NCBI GenBank assembly: GCA_023213395.1 | Contig: CM041465.1 | Coordinates: forward strand, 160,153,741 to 160,217,740 | Reading direction: 5' to 3' | DNA length: 64,000 bases | DNA from: Cycas panzhihuaensis | Taxonomy: Eukaryota > Cycadophyta | In this document: positions 34,400-46,289 of the stretch, in pieces | Numbering within the stretch: the stretch's first letter is position 1 | Layout of the letters: every line of letters begins with the position of its first letter | Translations under genes and position numbers: made by a program | The notes under the pieces: generated by a model | The model's database searches: none | Told to the model about the DNA's origin: nothing | The model's input: only the letters and a program-made list of their open reading frames with translations

Positions 34400-34940
34400 C
34401 TCCTAAGAGGTTTTGTCAGGAGATCTGCAACTTGCTCAGATGTTGGACAATATTCCAGTCTATTTCTTTATTCTGCACTTTTTCTCTTATAAAATGATGA
34501 TGAACTTTAATATGTTTTGTTCTTGCATGCAGAACTAGATTTTTGGTCAGCTTGATGGCACTTTGGTTGTCACATTTTAGAGAAGTTGCTCCTTTTTGCT
34601 GTTGATTTAGTTTAAGTAAAAGTTGTCTTAACCAGACAGCTTCACAGGTTGCTAATGTGGCTGCTTTATATTACCTTACAGAGGAGAGCTCGTAGCTTGT
34701 TTCTTACTGCACCATGAGATTGTTGAGGCTCCTAAGAAAAAGCAATATCCACTTATTGATTTCCTTTGTTCTTTGTCACCAGCCCAATCAGAATCGCAGT
34801 ACCCTGATATTTCGACTGGATACCCCTTTGAGTATACTAACTTGAGATCTGTTGTTCCTTTGAGATATCTCAAAATTCTTTTTGTAGCTTGCCAGTGTCT
34901 TAATTTTGGATTCTACATATATCTGGATATTAGTCCTACT
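34400..34940 (-). pseudogene. copia-2 RNase H and C-terminus
   Basis: 34,873-34,676 on minus gives RYLKGTTDLKLVYSKGYPVE, then ISGYCDSDWAGDKEQRKSIS and SWCSKKQAT. Broken continuation to about 34,400 gives EAVWLRQLL, CDNQSAIKL and RTKHIKVHHHFIREKV. These are the conserved blocks of copia RNase H (D-S-D-W-A-G, C-D-N-Q-S-A-I, H-I-x-x-x-x-H-F-I-R). Stops separate the blocks. Confidence 0.9.
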
Positions 34941-35990
34941 AGGTATGATATATCGGGCCTGGTGGCTGTCAAATAAATCAAACTTCCAATCATTTGTCTG
35001 TACAGAGTAACATCAGCATCCTTTTCCATATTGTCTACTGTTAGGTCATAATTTGTTTCCATGGGTGTTGTGCATGGATTGCAATTCTCCATCTGAAATC
35101 AAACAAGCAGATTTTTGATGTAGTTACTTTGGGACAAGGTTATGTAGTTTTGATGTTGACCTATCTCCAGTCCCAAGTAATAATTTAGTGAACCCAAGTC
35201 TGTCATTTTAAATTTCTACTGAAGTTGACCTTTGATCCACTTAATTCCTTCTACATCATTCCCAGTGAGAAGTATATCATCTACATAGATAACAATTATT
35301 GTTATCTTATTGTTTGTTTTTCTTATGTAGAGACTGGAGTTCGAGTTGCATCAAATAAACTTATTTTCTTCAAGAAACTGATCTAATTTTGCATACCAGG
35401 CACGTGGCACTTGTTTTAAACCATACAAAGACTTTTTTAATTTGTAGACTAGATTCTCCGTCCTGCTCAAAGATATCCTTCTGGTTGTTGCATATGGACT
35501 TCTTCTTCTAGCTCATCATTTAAGAAGGCACTCTTTACATCCAACTGAGAGATTTTCCAACCTTGTGCAGTAGCCAAGGCTATTACAGTCCTTACTGTAT
35601 TCATCTTTGCTACTGGAGAAAAAGTCTCATCAAAATCTACGCCTGCTGTTTGAGTGTATCCCTTTGCAACTAACCTTGCCTTGTGTTTTTCAATTTTGCC
35701 ATCTACTCCTTTCTTTGTTTTGTAAACCCATTTGCAGTTTACAGTGGATTTATTAGCAGATAGTACTACTAATTCCCATGTTTGATTTTTCTTGATTGAA
35801 TTTATGTCATTGTCCATTGCTTCTCTCCATTCTTGATGATCTTTTACTTCTTGAAAATTTTATGGTTTAACTTTGCTTAGAAGAGCTCTTTACCTTTGTC
35901 CCTGGGTTTTCTGTTCTATTACATTTCCTTCTTCAACTATTTTGATATACCATTTTGGCAACTTTTTCTATTTCTGTGAATCTTCGTTTT
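34941..35990 (-). pseudogene. copia-2 reverse transcriptase
   Basis: 35,817-35,467 on minus encodes WELVVLSANKSTVNCKWVYK, ARLVAKGYTQTAGVDFDETF and [20 protein letters not shown], the palm entry of copia RT. The catalytic IVIYVDDILL block is on the minus strand at about 35,265-35,305. A stop after QQPEGYL and a frame change split the domain. Confidence 0.92.
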
Positions 35991-36033
35991 CGATGGTGTC
36001 TCCTGATACTTGACTGATTGATGATGGATCAGC

Positions 36034-36880
36034 TTATCCTTCTTCTGAAGTGATTTCTGAATCATTTCCTTCTTTAGTTTCTTGATCTTTTGAAGTAACT
36101 TCTAACTTATTTTCTGGCTCATCTTCTTGCATTTCTTTGTGTCTAGTAGCTTCCTGTTCTATTTCATTTTCTATTACTCTAATTTGTGAAGATTCAACTG
36201 AGTTTTCTTCATTAAAAATAACATCTCTACTTACATAGATTTTATTTGTTTTTGGATCTATGCATTTATATGCCTTTGACTTTTTACTGTATCCTATTAA
36301 GACACATTCTATGCTTTTTGCATCTAATTTGGACCTTCTTTTATCAGGAATATGCATAAATGCTTGACTGCCAAATACCTTAAGGAAACTTACATCAGGT
36401 TTTTGTCCTGTCCAAGCTTCTTCTGGAGTGACGTTCTTTAATACTTTTGTTGGACTTCTGTTTATTAGATAGCATGCTGTTCTAACTGCTTTTGCCCAAT
36501 ACGTCCTAGATATTTTTGTTCCATACATCATGCTTCAAGCCATTTCCATCAGAGTTCTATTCTTTCTTTCAGTTACTCCATTCGACTGAGGGGTGTAAGG
36601 AGTTGTAACCTGTCTACGAATCCCTTGATCTTTGGAATAATTTAGAAACTCCTTTGACATATATTCCCCTCCTCCATCTGATCTGATGCATTTGATCTTC
36701 ATTCCTGATTCTAATTCTGCTTCTACTTTAAATTCTTTAAATGTTTCAAAAACTTCTAACTTATTATGTAAGAAATATACCCAAACTTTCTGAGTGAAGT
36801 CATCAATGAAAGTTAAGAAGTATCTGCATCCATTAATTGTCAGAGGTGTAATGGGACCACAGATATCTGTGTGTATCATT
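36034..36880 (-). pseudogene. copia-2 integrase
   Basis: 36,879-36,535 encodes the catalytic core with IHTDICGPIT, FIDDFTQKVWVYFL, RSDGGGEYMS and TPQSNGVTERKNRTLMEMA. The first and second Asp and the Glu of the D,D-35-E triad are present. 36,531-36,034 continues into the C-terminal region (YWAKAVRTACYLINRSPTKV, LKVFGSQAFMHIPDKRRSKL, GYSKKSKAYKCIDP) and an acidic linker to RT. Only one stop (36,532-36,534) separates the two frames, so this integrase is nearly intact. Confidence 0.93.
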
Positions 36881-37520
36881 TCTAATTTAGACTGAGCTTT
36901 CCAGTGCTTTCTTTAAAAGGAAGTCTGTGCTATTTCCCAAGTTGACAACCTTTACATACAAATGTATCTGATGAAATATTAGGTAATCCATTTACCATTC
37001 CTGACTTTTTCATTTGTTTAAGTGTATCAATTGAAAGATGCCCATACCTTAAATGCCATGCTTTAGTATTGGATTTAGAAGTAGTACAAGCTTTTTCTTC
37101 TAGATAAGGAAGTACAGGATCTGACAGGAGTTTGTAAAGATCATTACATCTGACTCCTTTTCCAACAATTTTTCCATCTTTTTTCATATCCAAAATGTGG
37201 CAATTCCCTTCTTCATCAAAAATGGTCCTCAAACCCTTTTTGCTCAGTTGAGAGATAGAAAGGAGATTCATTTTTTAAATCTGGTACAAACAAAACATTT
37301 CCAATTCTTTTTTCATTTCCATCCAGGTTTACTAAAATGGTTCCAATCCCCTTTATATTAAGGGAATACTTGTCTCCCAGCTCTACTGACTTATCCATAT
37401 TGTATGGATTCATGGTTTGGAACCATTCTTCCCGACTTGTCATATGTTTGGAGGCTCCTGAATCTATGTACCATATGTCTTTGTCTTTCATTCCGGTAAC
37501 CAGTGCTATGATGAAGGCTG
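36881..37520 (-). pseudogene. copia-2 protease and GAG-pre-integrase region
   Basis: 37,491-37,273 encodes DIWYIDSGASKHMTSREEWF with an intact D-S-G-A protease site and RIGNVLFVPDLK. A one-base shift near 37,273 breaks the run before NLLSISQLSKKGL. 37,271-36,930 supplies AWHLRYGHLSIDTLKQM and CKGCQLGK, the HHCC zinc-binding part of integrase. Another shift and a stop follow before the core. The protease lies in the same frame as Gag. Confidence 0.92.
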
Positions 37521-38454
37521 TCTCTTCTTCTTCTTCTTCTTCTTCATCCTTTTCTTTACTGTATCCTCCAATAGGTCATTTTCCTTTCTAAATTTCACTT
37601 CGTCTTTGTGGGCATTGATATGGATAGTGTCTACTTTGTTCACAGTAGCAGCATATGTCAAAGATTCTACAGCAGCTGATGAAATGTCTAGTTCTTCCAC
37701 AGTTGTAGCATATTCTATTTTCTCTACCGCGTCTTCGTCCTCTGGAAATTTGCTAGTGTCCTCATCCTCTGAAGTCTGATGTTCTGCTTGGTCCTCGAAA
37801 TTGTTGTCTTCCTCTTGGTTCAAGATTCAGTCTGGATGCAAATGCATCCTCTAATTCTATCATGCTTTCATATCTTTTGTTTCTTTGTTCTTGTCTTAGC
37901 AATAAACCTGTCAATTCATCAAGAGTTAATTTGTCTAACCTATCACTGTTGGTGATAGTGTTGACAATTATATCAAACGACTTTGGCAACCTTGCTATTA
38001 CAATCTCCACAAGATCTTGTTCAGAAATTAGGCCACCAGCACTCAAGAGATTATTTCTCACAGTAATGATTTTATGCATAAATTCTTCTACCTCTTCATT
38101 TTCTTTCATGTGAAGTTTGTACAACTCTTCTTTGAGTGCAATTATTCTTGCCTTATTCTTTTGTCCATATAAATTTTCCAGGCATTTCCAGATTTCAGAA
38201 GCCTGATTCAATTTCTCAATATAAACAAGGACAGAGTCTGAAATGGACATTTTTAAAGTAAGACTGGCCATATTATTTCTTTCAATCCAATTTCCTAGCT
38301 TATCATCACCAACAGAAGGATGTTTTTCTGTCCCTTCACCAATTTCCCAGGCATTTTTCACCCTTAAAATTGTTTCCATTTTGATTTTCCATACATGATA
38401 ATTTGAACTAGTTAATTTTTCTGGTTCAAGTAGAGAGATGAGAGAGGAAGACAT
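37521..38454 (-). pseudogene. copia-2 Gag with two CCHC zinc knuckles
   Basis: Starts at the ATG at 38,454 (MSSSLISLLEPEKLTSSNYH; the frame is open upstream but this Met fits copia Gag). The core has W-K-I-K-M-E and GLISEQDLVEIVIARLPKSF. In-frame stops near 37,765 are followed, still in frame, by two knuckles of exact C-x2-C-x4-H-x4-C spacing: CYNCGRTRHFISCC at 37,710-37,669 and CCYCEQSRHYPYQC at 37,653-37,612. A GAA-type microsatellite at about 37,516-37,548 encodes poly-Glu just before the protease. Most copia Gags have a single knuckle. Four stops interrupt the C-terminal third. Confidence 0.9.
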
Positions 38455-39091
38455 TATTTTCCAGGTTAAAGGACAGATTTGGAAGCCTGTCTGTACAGCT
38501 GTACAGAATTCCATATGAAACCCTAGGTGTACAGTCAAAATACAAAAGTACCTCAAATCGAAGCACTTTCAGTCGTCGTTCCAAAATTGAAGACAGATTT
38601 CCAAAAAGTTTCTCAGAAATGAGAAATCTGGCTCTAAGTGAAAATCAGCGACTAGGGCAGAAATTAGATTTTGAAGAAAAATCTAAAAAAATCTCTTCAA
38701 ATCTGCCTGAGATCTTTGTGTACTGTCACTAAGAAGAATTTAGGACAGAAATTACCTGGATTTGAGAGCAGATCAATGAATTTTTTGAGAAAATCTCCTC
38801 AATCCCGCGCGGACTAGTTCGAGGGCTTTTTGGCCTAGAAATCGGTCTCGGATGAACTCGCTCTAGAAGAGAAATGTCTTCAGCGTCCTCTGATCTATCT
38901 CCCCACCAAATTTTGCTTCGATCTGAGCACTTTGAAAATTTTCCATCCGTACAGATCCGTACGGTTCCATACTGCAGAAAAATAATGACCTTTGTCTTGC
39001 AAAAATAGCCTACTGCCTTGTCTCCTTCTTGCACTCCTAACTGAGTTATCTTGAAAGAAGAAATTTACCAGAAGGAAAATCAGATTGAACT

Positions 39092-39108
39092 GGCCTGCTC
39101 TGATACCA
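39092..39108 (-). promoter_or_regulatory. copia-2 primer-binding site
   Basis: On minus, TGGTATCAGAGCAGGCC begins directly after the 5' LTR. It is complementary to initiator methionine tRNA. Confidence 0.95.
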
Positions 39109-39327
39109 TGTAGAAAAAATCAGAGCAAAACTTAAACAGAGAAGAGAAAGTACATACTTCTATTGTGATTCAATCTTCTTAAATATACAACAATGACGTG
39201 ATGGTTACAACTTCTAATATAACCGATCACTTGGATACTGCCAAGTGGTATGATCTTATGAGTACATTTAAGGGTGGGTCTAACATGGCCCACTTTTCTC
39301 TCCTAGATAAAACATTATATCTCAACA
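39109..39327 (-). repeat. copia-2 5' LTR
   Basis: 219 bp, partner of 34,119-34,337. It adjoins the primer-binding site. Confidence 0.95.
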
Positions 39328-39332
39328 TTGAT

Positions 39333-42043
39333 ATTTGAATGGTTTTATAAGAATATTAAAGACATTATTATCTTATAAGGTATATTTAATGCCATGTTGA
39401 CAAAATTTATAAACTATATATGAGTTATCACTTTGTTGGACTTTCAACTATAACACATGGTTATTTTGATTTATATATACCTCATAAGATTAAGATTGAA
39501 ACTTCTATTAATAGTTGTCCTCTAGATCTAAGGATAAATAAAGGTATGAAACCCTAGGTCTAGATTGGAGCCCTTATTGCTAACCTACATGTCATCAAAT
39601 GACAATTATAGGTGTGGATATATTGACCTAAATTAATGAGTGATGGGGTCCATACCACAAAATAAGGTACAAGAAGATGCCTATTTATAGTTAAATATAT
39701 CATTACTAGATCAGTCATTATCTTCCTCTTACTTGGTTGACATAAAGTAAAATATAGAAGATTGTAGCCATAGTTTAAGAAACATGTCATAGTTTATTAG
39801 ATGCCCAACACCACAACCCATATGTAGGTGACATGTAGTCATAAAATAGGGTTATATATATATGCCAAAAGAAATCTACAAAGAAAATCTCAATAGTTGT
39901 GAGCTTCCATTTAGATCTATCTATAGTAAATGTAGTCATTAAAAAAATCATACTTAAGATATTAGTTGAAAGGAAGATTCCCAAAAAATCTTGTGGAGTT
40001 CTCACTATGGATTAATCTGTATGACATGGGAAACATAGAGCCATCTATCACATAGAGAAAGAAGATGTATTTGATCTATAAGGAAGATGCGTAATCATAA
40101 TGTTATGCAAAGTCACCCACTTATCTATATGCTATAGAATTATCATTACCACATTAAAGGAATGAAAAGAAAGAAGAATACACAATTGCCATAAGGAAAT
40201 AATGAACACATGATCAATTTGTGGAGGAAAAAAAATTTATATAGATTGATCCAAAAGATGCAAGTTAATCAAGTAAATATAAAAATAAATTTGGATGAAA
40301 ATTGCATAGAGCTTTTATCATCAGGATCAAAGAATTTACATTCTAATTTTTAATAATAATATTTCAAGTCCATGGATTTGAAAAACTATAATACAGATTT
40401 TCATTTTTTTACATTTACAAAATTAGACTTAACTATTTTGAATAAAATTTAGAATTTGTGAAGCCCCCTTAACATTTAGTGAACAGTCACACAGACTCAA
40501 CACATGACCAGAAACCCAAGATAAAGGGGCTAAATATTTTTCTTAAGGATCACATAATTTTCAAGACATACTAATATATTTTTTACCATAACATTTTATT
40601 AGAGTATCTATTTTTTGTCCCATTAATTATATTAGAAAGAGAATTTTGAGATGGTCAACATAAGTGGTCACATGATACATTTAAAAATTAAATGATAGAG
40701 ATATTAGTAGGTAAAGTTGATCAAAGTGCTCTTAACCTCATTATAGTTATATTTTATTACCTTTTTCAATTTTTTTTTTTTTGCATATTTTAAAGTTTTC
40801 AAACACTTCCAACATGAAGATGATATTATTATTAATTAATGATGAATAAAAAAGGAAGTTTCATTTAAAAATGAATAATTTAAAGCTTATTTATGATATT
40901 TTAAGACTTAAAACAAATGAAATATATATGAAATGAGATATATTTATTGAAATATTGACATGGGAATATTCTTAAAATATTGGATATAAAAATCCCCCTT
41001 AGAAACTTCTATATTTAGTTTAGTAAACTACAACTCTCACTAGTTAAATGAGAGATCACTTGATTTATTTGGATACTTATTTATTGATGGTAAATGAATA
41101 ATTAATAAAACTTATTCAATTGTGATAATACTACCTCATTTGATAAAGGACCTAGTTTGATTATTTAATGATGGAGAGATAAGTTAAGAGAATTCCACCT
41201 ATTTATAAGATAAAGAGAAAAGTCTCAGACATTATTTACTCAGCATACCAAACTAGTTATTGAGTTGATCTAGCTAATAATCAACTATGGATGTTATCCA
41301 GCTAAAAGATGATATTTTTTTATGTTTGTCAAAAAGAAATCTAACTAACCGTATATGAAAAGATGCATGGAAACATATATTTATATTACCTCATTATTGT
41401 TAACTTATCTTAGCTAAGTAGTTCAGCTTCTTCCCAAAGTTAGTATATTTTAATGATTTATTTATAATGTTTTATTAATGGTTACCAAAAGAAAGTTATA
41501 AGTATGTAAAAGTGTCAATGAAGGCAACATATAAGATATTTTATTATATATAAGAGGTGAGATGAATGATGTTACTCTTATATAACACACAGATTATGTT
41601 GTTAATCTCTTATGCAATAGGTGAGAGATTTTATGCTACTCTTATTTGGTAATAAACCATATATAATAAGCACTTCCTATCAACTTAGTTATTACAGTGG
41701 TTGGATACCTATGTATTTTAGTAGATAGATGTTGTTTTATATGGAAATTAGTAATTTTCATTTATTTAATGACTGGTTGATAAATAATGATTAATAGTAG
41801 CTTTACATGTGAAGATATAAAGATGTTCAAGAAAACACTTCGTATATTAGTTAATATTATTTGATGGATGATGATTAATAGTTTATATTTATATGTTGGA
41901 TGTTTATAGTTGGCCATAGATATATGTAAATGACTATATATAGGTTGACAAAGACTTTAATATAGGTTACAGGATCCAATAAATATAAAGACATGAAGAA
42001 TTAAATATTTAAATATTTGAAGATAGTAAACATTAAGGAGGGA
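39333..42043. other. Interior of the non-coding LTR element, right part
   Basis: About 2.7 kb of AT-rich sequence with no domain I recognise on either strand. The minus-strand open stretches at 39,560-40,005 show no retroelement motif. A T-rich run lies at about 40,768-40,784. It ends in the polypurine tract at 42,034-42,043. Confidence 0.5.
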
Positions 42044-42525
42044 TGTCAAAATATATAATATATTCACATATATAATGTTTAATATTAATGATATAGACCT
42101 GTATACAAAACCCACTCATTAGATATATTGAGATATGTTACATGCACATTTATCTATATATACATCTTATTATATGCTGAAATAACTCAAGAGAAATAAT
42201 AGGTTACTCATGAGGTGAATATTGATATAAATATGTGCATATACCACTTGAAAACTTAAGAAAGATCTAAGAAATAGAAGTATATTCATTATGGTATCTA
42301 AGAGGAGCTTCCAACTCCACCTTCTCCCATGGTTTTTCCTACATCAGGTTTTCCATGTATAAATCTATTGTCTCTCATGTGATAATACTTATTGATGTAT
42401 ATTCATTAATATTTACTTTATCTTTTATATTTATTCCTTTATATGTATATATATTTCTCATGATATTATATGAATGATACATGTTTGATATATTTTTTCT
42501 ACATTATACTTATTATATCACAACA
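42044..42525 (+). repeat. LTR shared by two tandem elements
   Basis: Preceded by a polypurine tract (AAGGAGGGA), as a 3' LTR should be, and followed by a degenerate primer-binding site TGATATCAAACTC and about 45 bp matching the sequence after the left LTR (33,273 on), as a 5' LTR should be. Confidence 0.65.
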
Positions 42526-43600
42526 TGATATCAAACTCAAATTCTAAATTTTAACATAGTATCAAAGCAAATTTACATTTCTAACAAGATATACATTGAT
42601 GGCCTAATAAAGAAAATTCAAGATAATGTGAAGATCCAAGAACCTACTAATCTTAATAAAGCAATACAATTAGCTAGAGTACATGAAGATAAGGTTAATA
42701 CATTATGTAAGAGAAAGACAAGCCCCTATATTCCTCTATTTGCTCAACCTAGTCCATTACCAATTACCCAACTTAGTTTATTATTGGTCAATTCTAATTG
42801 ACCTACCAAACTAGTCCTTTAAAGGAAAGAATAAAATAATATGAGTTAATAAAAATAGATCTATACTTTAGATGTAAAGAAAAGTGGGTACTTGGGTATA
42901 GATATCAAAAGAACTAGTTATATACAATAAAAGTATTACATACAGAAGAGAACAAAGGACATGAGGAGGAACAAAGTTTATAAAATAATGAAAAAAAATG
43001 TCAAAATTATGAATCTTAGGGAAATTATTATAATCTTAAGATTGACATCCCAAAAATATCATTTTCAACCACGACCAATTTCACTATTCCAAATACATTA
43101 AAACTACAAGGATTTATTAAAATGTAGGTTATTATAATCCTAGTAAATCTAGATATCACTCACAATTTTATTAATAGAAAGTACACTTAATAACTAAGAT
43201 TATTTCCATCAATAACTTTTATTTTCAAGTAAGTGTTGGAGGAAGAACGGTTATAATGAAAAATCTTAAAATCATAGTGGATGATGTTATTATTATAGAA
43301 AATATTTATGTCCTCAATGTGTGAGGTGTAGACATTATTTTAAGTAGTCAGTGACTTAGAATACTTAGGACATTTGAAATAAATATAAATAAGTTATTCA
43401 TAAGATTTAAGAAGGAAGGTAGGATTATCATATTTTCAAGAAAAACACCAAAAAATACCCAAGTAATAGTATATAATCATATGGAGAAAATAACTAAGAA
43501 ATGTCACCAAGGTACAATCGCTCACATTTTCATATTTCAAGTAGAGATGAGACCAATAGTTGAAGAGGATGAATTACATGAGACCTTCCAAAATCATTAA
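42526..43600 (+). pseudogene. gypsy-B gag-protease remnant
   Basis: After the primer-binding-site-like region, 42,590-42,800 gives RYIDGLIKKIQDNVKIQEPT and NKAIQLARVHEDK, a gypsy Gag C-terminus. Near 42,850-42,905 LYFRCKEKWVLGYRYQK is a chromovirus-type zinc knuckle (C-x2-C-x7-H-x-C) in which three of the four zinc ligands have become Tyr. 43,120-43,200 resembles the protease active site (THNFINRK), with Asn in place of the catalytic Asp. 43,310-43,420 gives VDIILSSQ and LRTFEININ, the second protease block. Homology stops near 43,600, before RT. Confidence 0.65.
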
Positions 43601-44048
43601 AAAATCTTATAATATCTTCCAACTAATGATCTCTTAATAAATGCTTAGAATATCTAATTAATCTCATTCATATAAATATATGACAATTGTAATGTATATC
43701 GTCATTTTTTTTATCAATCAAATATATCAGTATCAACCATTGAATTTTTTACTATTCTTCATGATCTCTTATGCTTGTTAAATTAGTCTCAAGTTATGAG
43801 CTAAGTTTCATAATAGTTATTCTTTAGTTTAGATTGATAGGGCAGATAACTTCTACTAAAATATACTCTAGATCAGTGTTGTTGTATATATAAATCTACA
43901 CTTAAGAAAATCTCTTATGATTTTATCTCCATTCGAACTGAGGGATAAATTTGGTAGGTGGTATATACTTATATATCCATTACTATTTCAATCTTCTTAA
44001 ATTGTCTTAAAGGTGCTAAAGGATAGATTGATTTGAGATAGGGCAATA

Positions 44049-44205
44049 TGAGTCCCTATTGAAGGCTAAGTAAGTTCTTCATCATTATTTTATGTGAATT
44101 ATGGTAGAGAAAGTCCCTGTTAAAGGTAGAGTAAGTATTTCTTGATTATCTTTATATACATAAGGGTGGAATAAGTCCCTCTTAGTTATTTTTATGTCCA
44201 TGAGT
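44049..44205. repeat. Degenerate tandem repeat, about 55-bp unit, three copies
   Basis: Three successive blocks start with AGTCCCT or a close variant (about 44,050, 44,109 and 44,167), each followed by a TTATTTTTATGT-like tail. The first two also share a GGTAGAGTAAGT-like word. Confidence 0.6.
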
Positions 44206-45239
44206 GATGCTTGTATAGCATGGATTACTACCTCATTCTTGGACAAATTATGTGGTATGAAACACACTCCTCATAAAGATGAGATTGAGTGATCATGCAT
44301 ATAAATATTATGAGATATGAAACATATAGTCATAACTTTCATGTGTTGTGTGCCATGGGACATGTGTATCCACATAGAGAGATCATTTAAAGAGTTTGAT
44401 TTAGTAGTGGTATGGCCATTCTAGATCAAGTGCATAAACTTGGATTATAGTACAGAATTCAAAACTTGTGTTGTCGTGTGTTGTTAAAACTTTAACTTAA
44501 TAGTGGATCACTTGTACTAAATCTATAAGAATTGATTTACAATAGAAGAACTTAGGAATAATTCAATAGTGTTTTGTTACCTAGATGCTTCTAGGTAGAT
44601 AATATAAATGGTTGTATAATATACATATCAAAAAGTTTAATAATATTTAATTATTAAGGATGGATATATATTGAGAGATGAGTGATTTATCCCTATTTTA
44701 CCATTCATATCATGTGTTATATATTGGGAGATCTTTCCTTTTTAGGATTTCTATTAGTTGGGAGGTGAATCTCTCTAAAATAATCTAGTCAATTCCTTAT
44801 TCAATCAAGATGTATATCTATAATATACTTTAATGATGAATTATAAAGCTTAGATGCTTGATATCATTTATATAATTTTCATTTGATGAGTTTGAATTTT
44901 AAAACAAATGCAAACATCACTAACCTCTTGAGTTAGAAACATCTCTATGCATGCAAAATTTCCAATATGCATGATTTTATAACTCTAACTCTAGCTTTTG
45001 TTAGTTCAAGCAAATCAATAGATGTTGATTTAATTAACATACTCAAGTGAGACAGCTATGCAAAAGTATAATTGACCTATAGAGGCAATGGTATTTTGTA
45101 TCAAAGATTTAGTTTAAAGTTATCTATAAATTATCAAAGCTAAGGGTGGAAGCTTACATTTGTCTTTGTTTACTTAATGACAATTATGATGTCATGACAA
45201 TAAGTTGAAGGTATAATTTATTAAAGCCTAGATTAGAAA

Positions 45240-45830
45240 CACATAAAGAAGTTATTAGAGTAAGAAATATTGGAAACCATCTAGAAATTATTATAACAAG
45301 GGTTAGAAACTTGCATTTGTGATAGGTTGATAATAAGGTAATAGGTTAGAAACTTACAAAACTGGTAAAGCATTTGATAGAGCTAAAAGATTGAGCAAAA
45401 AAGGGATTAGTAGTGATTCAAGGAGGAACTTGCAAGAAGGTTATGTGAGGTTGTTTTCAAAGTGGAAGTATAATGTATTATAACTTCAAGGTGATAAATA
45501 CCATGAGATCATGAAACTTTCATAAACTTTTGGTAATAGGGGTAGTTTTAAACTTAATAAAGTATTGAACTAAAAAGTTGATACATTATAATTAAAACTT
45601 ATAGATTTACTATTAGGGCTCCATAAGTTAAAACTTGACAAGTCTATCACTAAGGTTTTAAAATCTAAAATTTAATAAAGTATTGAGCTAAAACTTAGTA
45701 TATTATTAAGTTGGAACATGACAAATTATTATAAGGGTTCTAAATATTGAAACATTAGTAGATTGATATTAAGATTTCATAAGTTAGAACTTAATAAGTT
45801 ACATAATCGTAAGATAGAAAACCCTAATTA
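45240..45830. repeat. Degenerate internally repetitive region
   Basis: Words such as TTAGAAACTT, AATAAAGTATTGA and AAGTTRRAACTT recur at irregular spacing of about 40-110 bp. It resembles the satellite-like leader or LTR region found in some gypsy elements. Unit boundaries cannot be fixed by eye. Confidence 0.45.
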
Positions 45831-46289
45831 GTGAGTGATAGGCACCATGGAGGTAGGGAAAACATATGATAGAAATGATACTCAAATAGTCCATAAAGAT
45901 CAAAAGGACCTTAGCCCTAAAAGTATAAATATAGAGGAAATTTTAAGAATAGAAGAAACTCACAATTTGGTGTTTTAATGGCCCTAATAGAAACTCTTTG
46001 TAACTTATGAGATTAATTTAAAAGTTATAAATAAGATAATAAAAGAATCCTAAGAGGACATGAGGAGATACTCCCAAACATCCAACAAATAATGAATTAG
46101 AAGAGAAATTGATATACTAGTAGTAATAAGAAGATAAAAGGTCTCAGGATCCCACAATTCATGAGCATATGAGTAGGAGAAATAAGAGAAAGGCCATAGA
46201 ACATATACTAAGCATTGAATCCTTAAGCATATAATATTCTAATGAAACTCTTATGAGAAGAGAGTGAAGGAGTAAGAGGAGCACTCTTC

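Larger units (their letters stand above)
34119..39327 (-). mobile_element. Ty1/copia element nested in the non-coding element (copia-2)
   Basis: Two 219-bp LTRs (34,119-34,337 and 39,109-39,327) flanked by the duplication TTGAT (34,114-34,118 and 39,328-39,332). Transcription would run right to left. The primer-binding site is at 39,092-39,108 and the polypurine tract at 34,338-34,350. The LTRs differ at 9 of 219 positions (about 4%), so this is one of the youngest insertions here and its open frames are correspondingly long. It is still inactive: several stops and frameshifts interrupt gag-pol. Confidence 0.95.
32792..42525 (+). mobile_element. LTR element with largely non-coding interior, host to copia-2
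   Basis: LTR copies at 32,792-33,272 and 42,044-42,525 are in the same orientation. A degenerate primer-binding site TGATATCAAACTC follows the first and a purine tract AAGGAGGGA precedes the second. The interior, excluding the nested copia element, is about 3.5 kb (33,273-34,118 and 39,333-42,043). I recognise no gag or pol domain in it on either strand, so it is either a non-autonomous large derivative or too decayed to read. No target-site duplication is visible, because sequence after the second LTR repeats the sequence after the first. Confidence 0.65.
43601..46289. other. Unassigned AT-rich DNA with short degenerate repeats
   Basis: No domain recognised. It probably includes the 5' LTR and leader of gypsy-A, but I could not match it to the 3' LTR start at 62,913. 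Two repeat-bearing stretches inside are listed separately. Confidence 0.45.

Noticed and set aside
37506-37823. 105-codon acidic open frame on minus ending in poly-Lys
   Set aside because: It overlaps the gag frame that encodes the two zinc knuckles and poly-Glu. It is a shadow in another frame.
39560-40005. Minus-strand open frames that might be a transposase or copia domain
   Set aside because: Only generic hydrophobic and aromatic residues, with no motif I could name.
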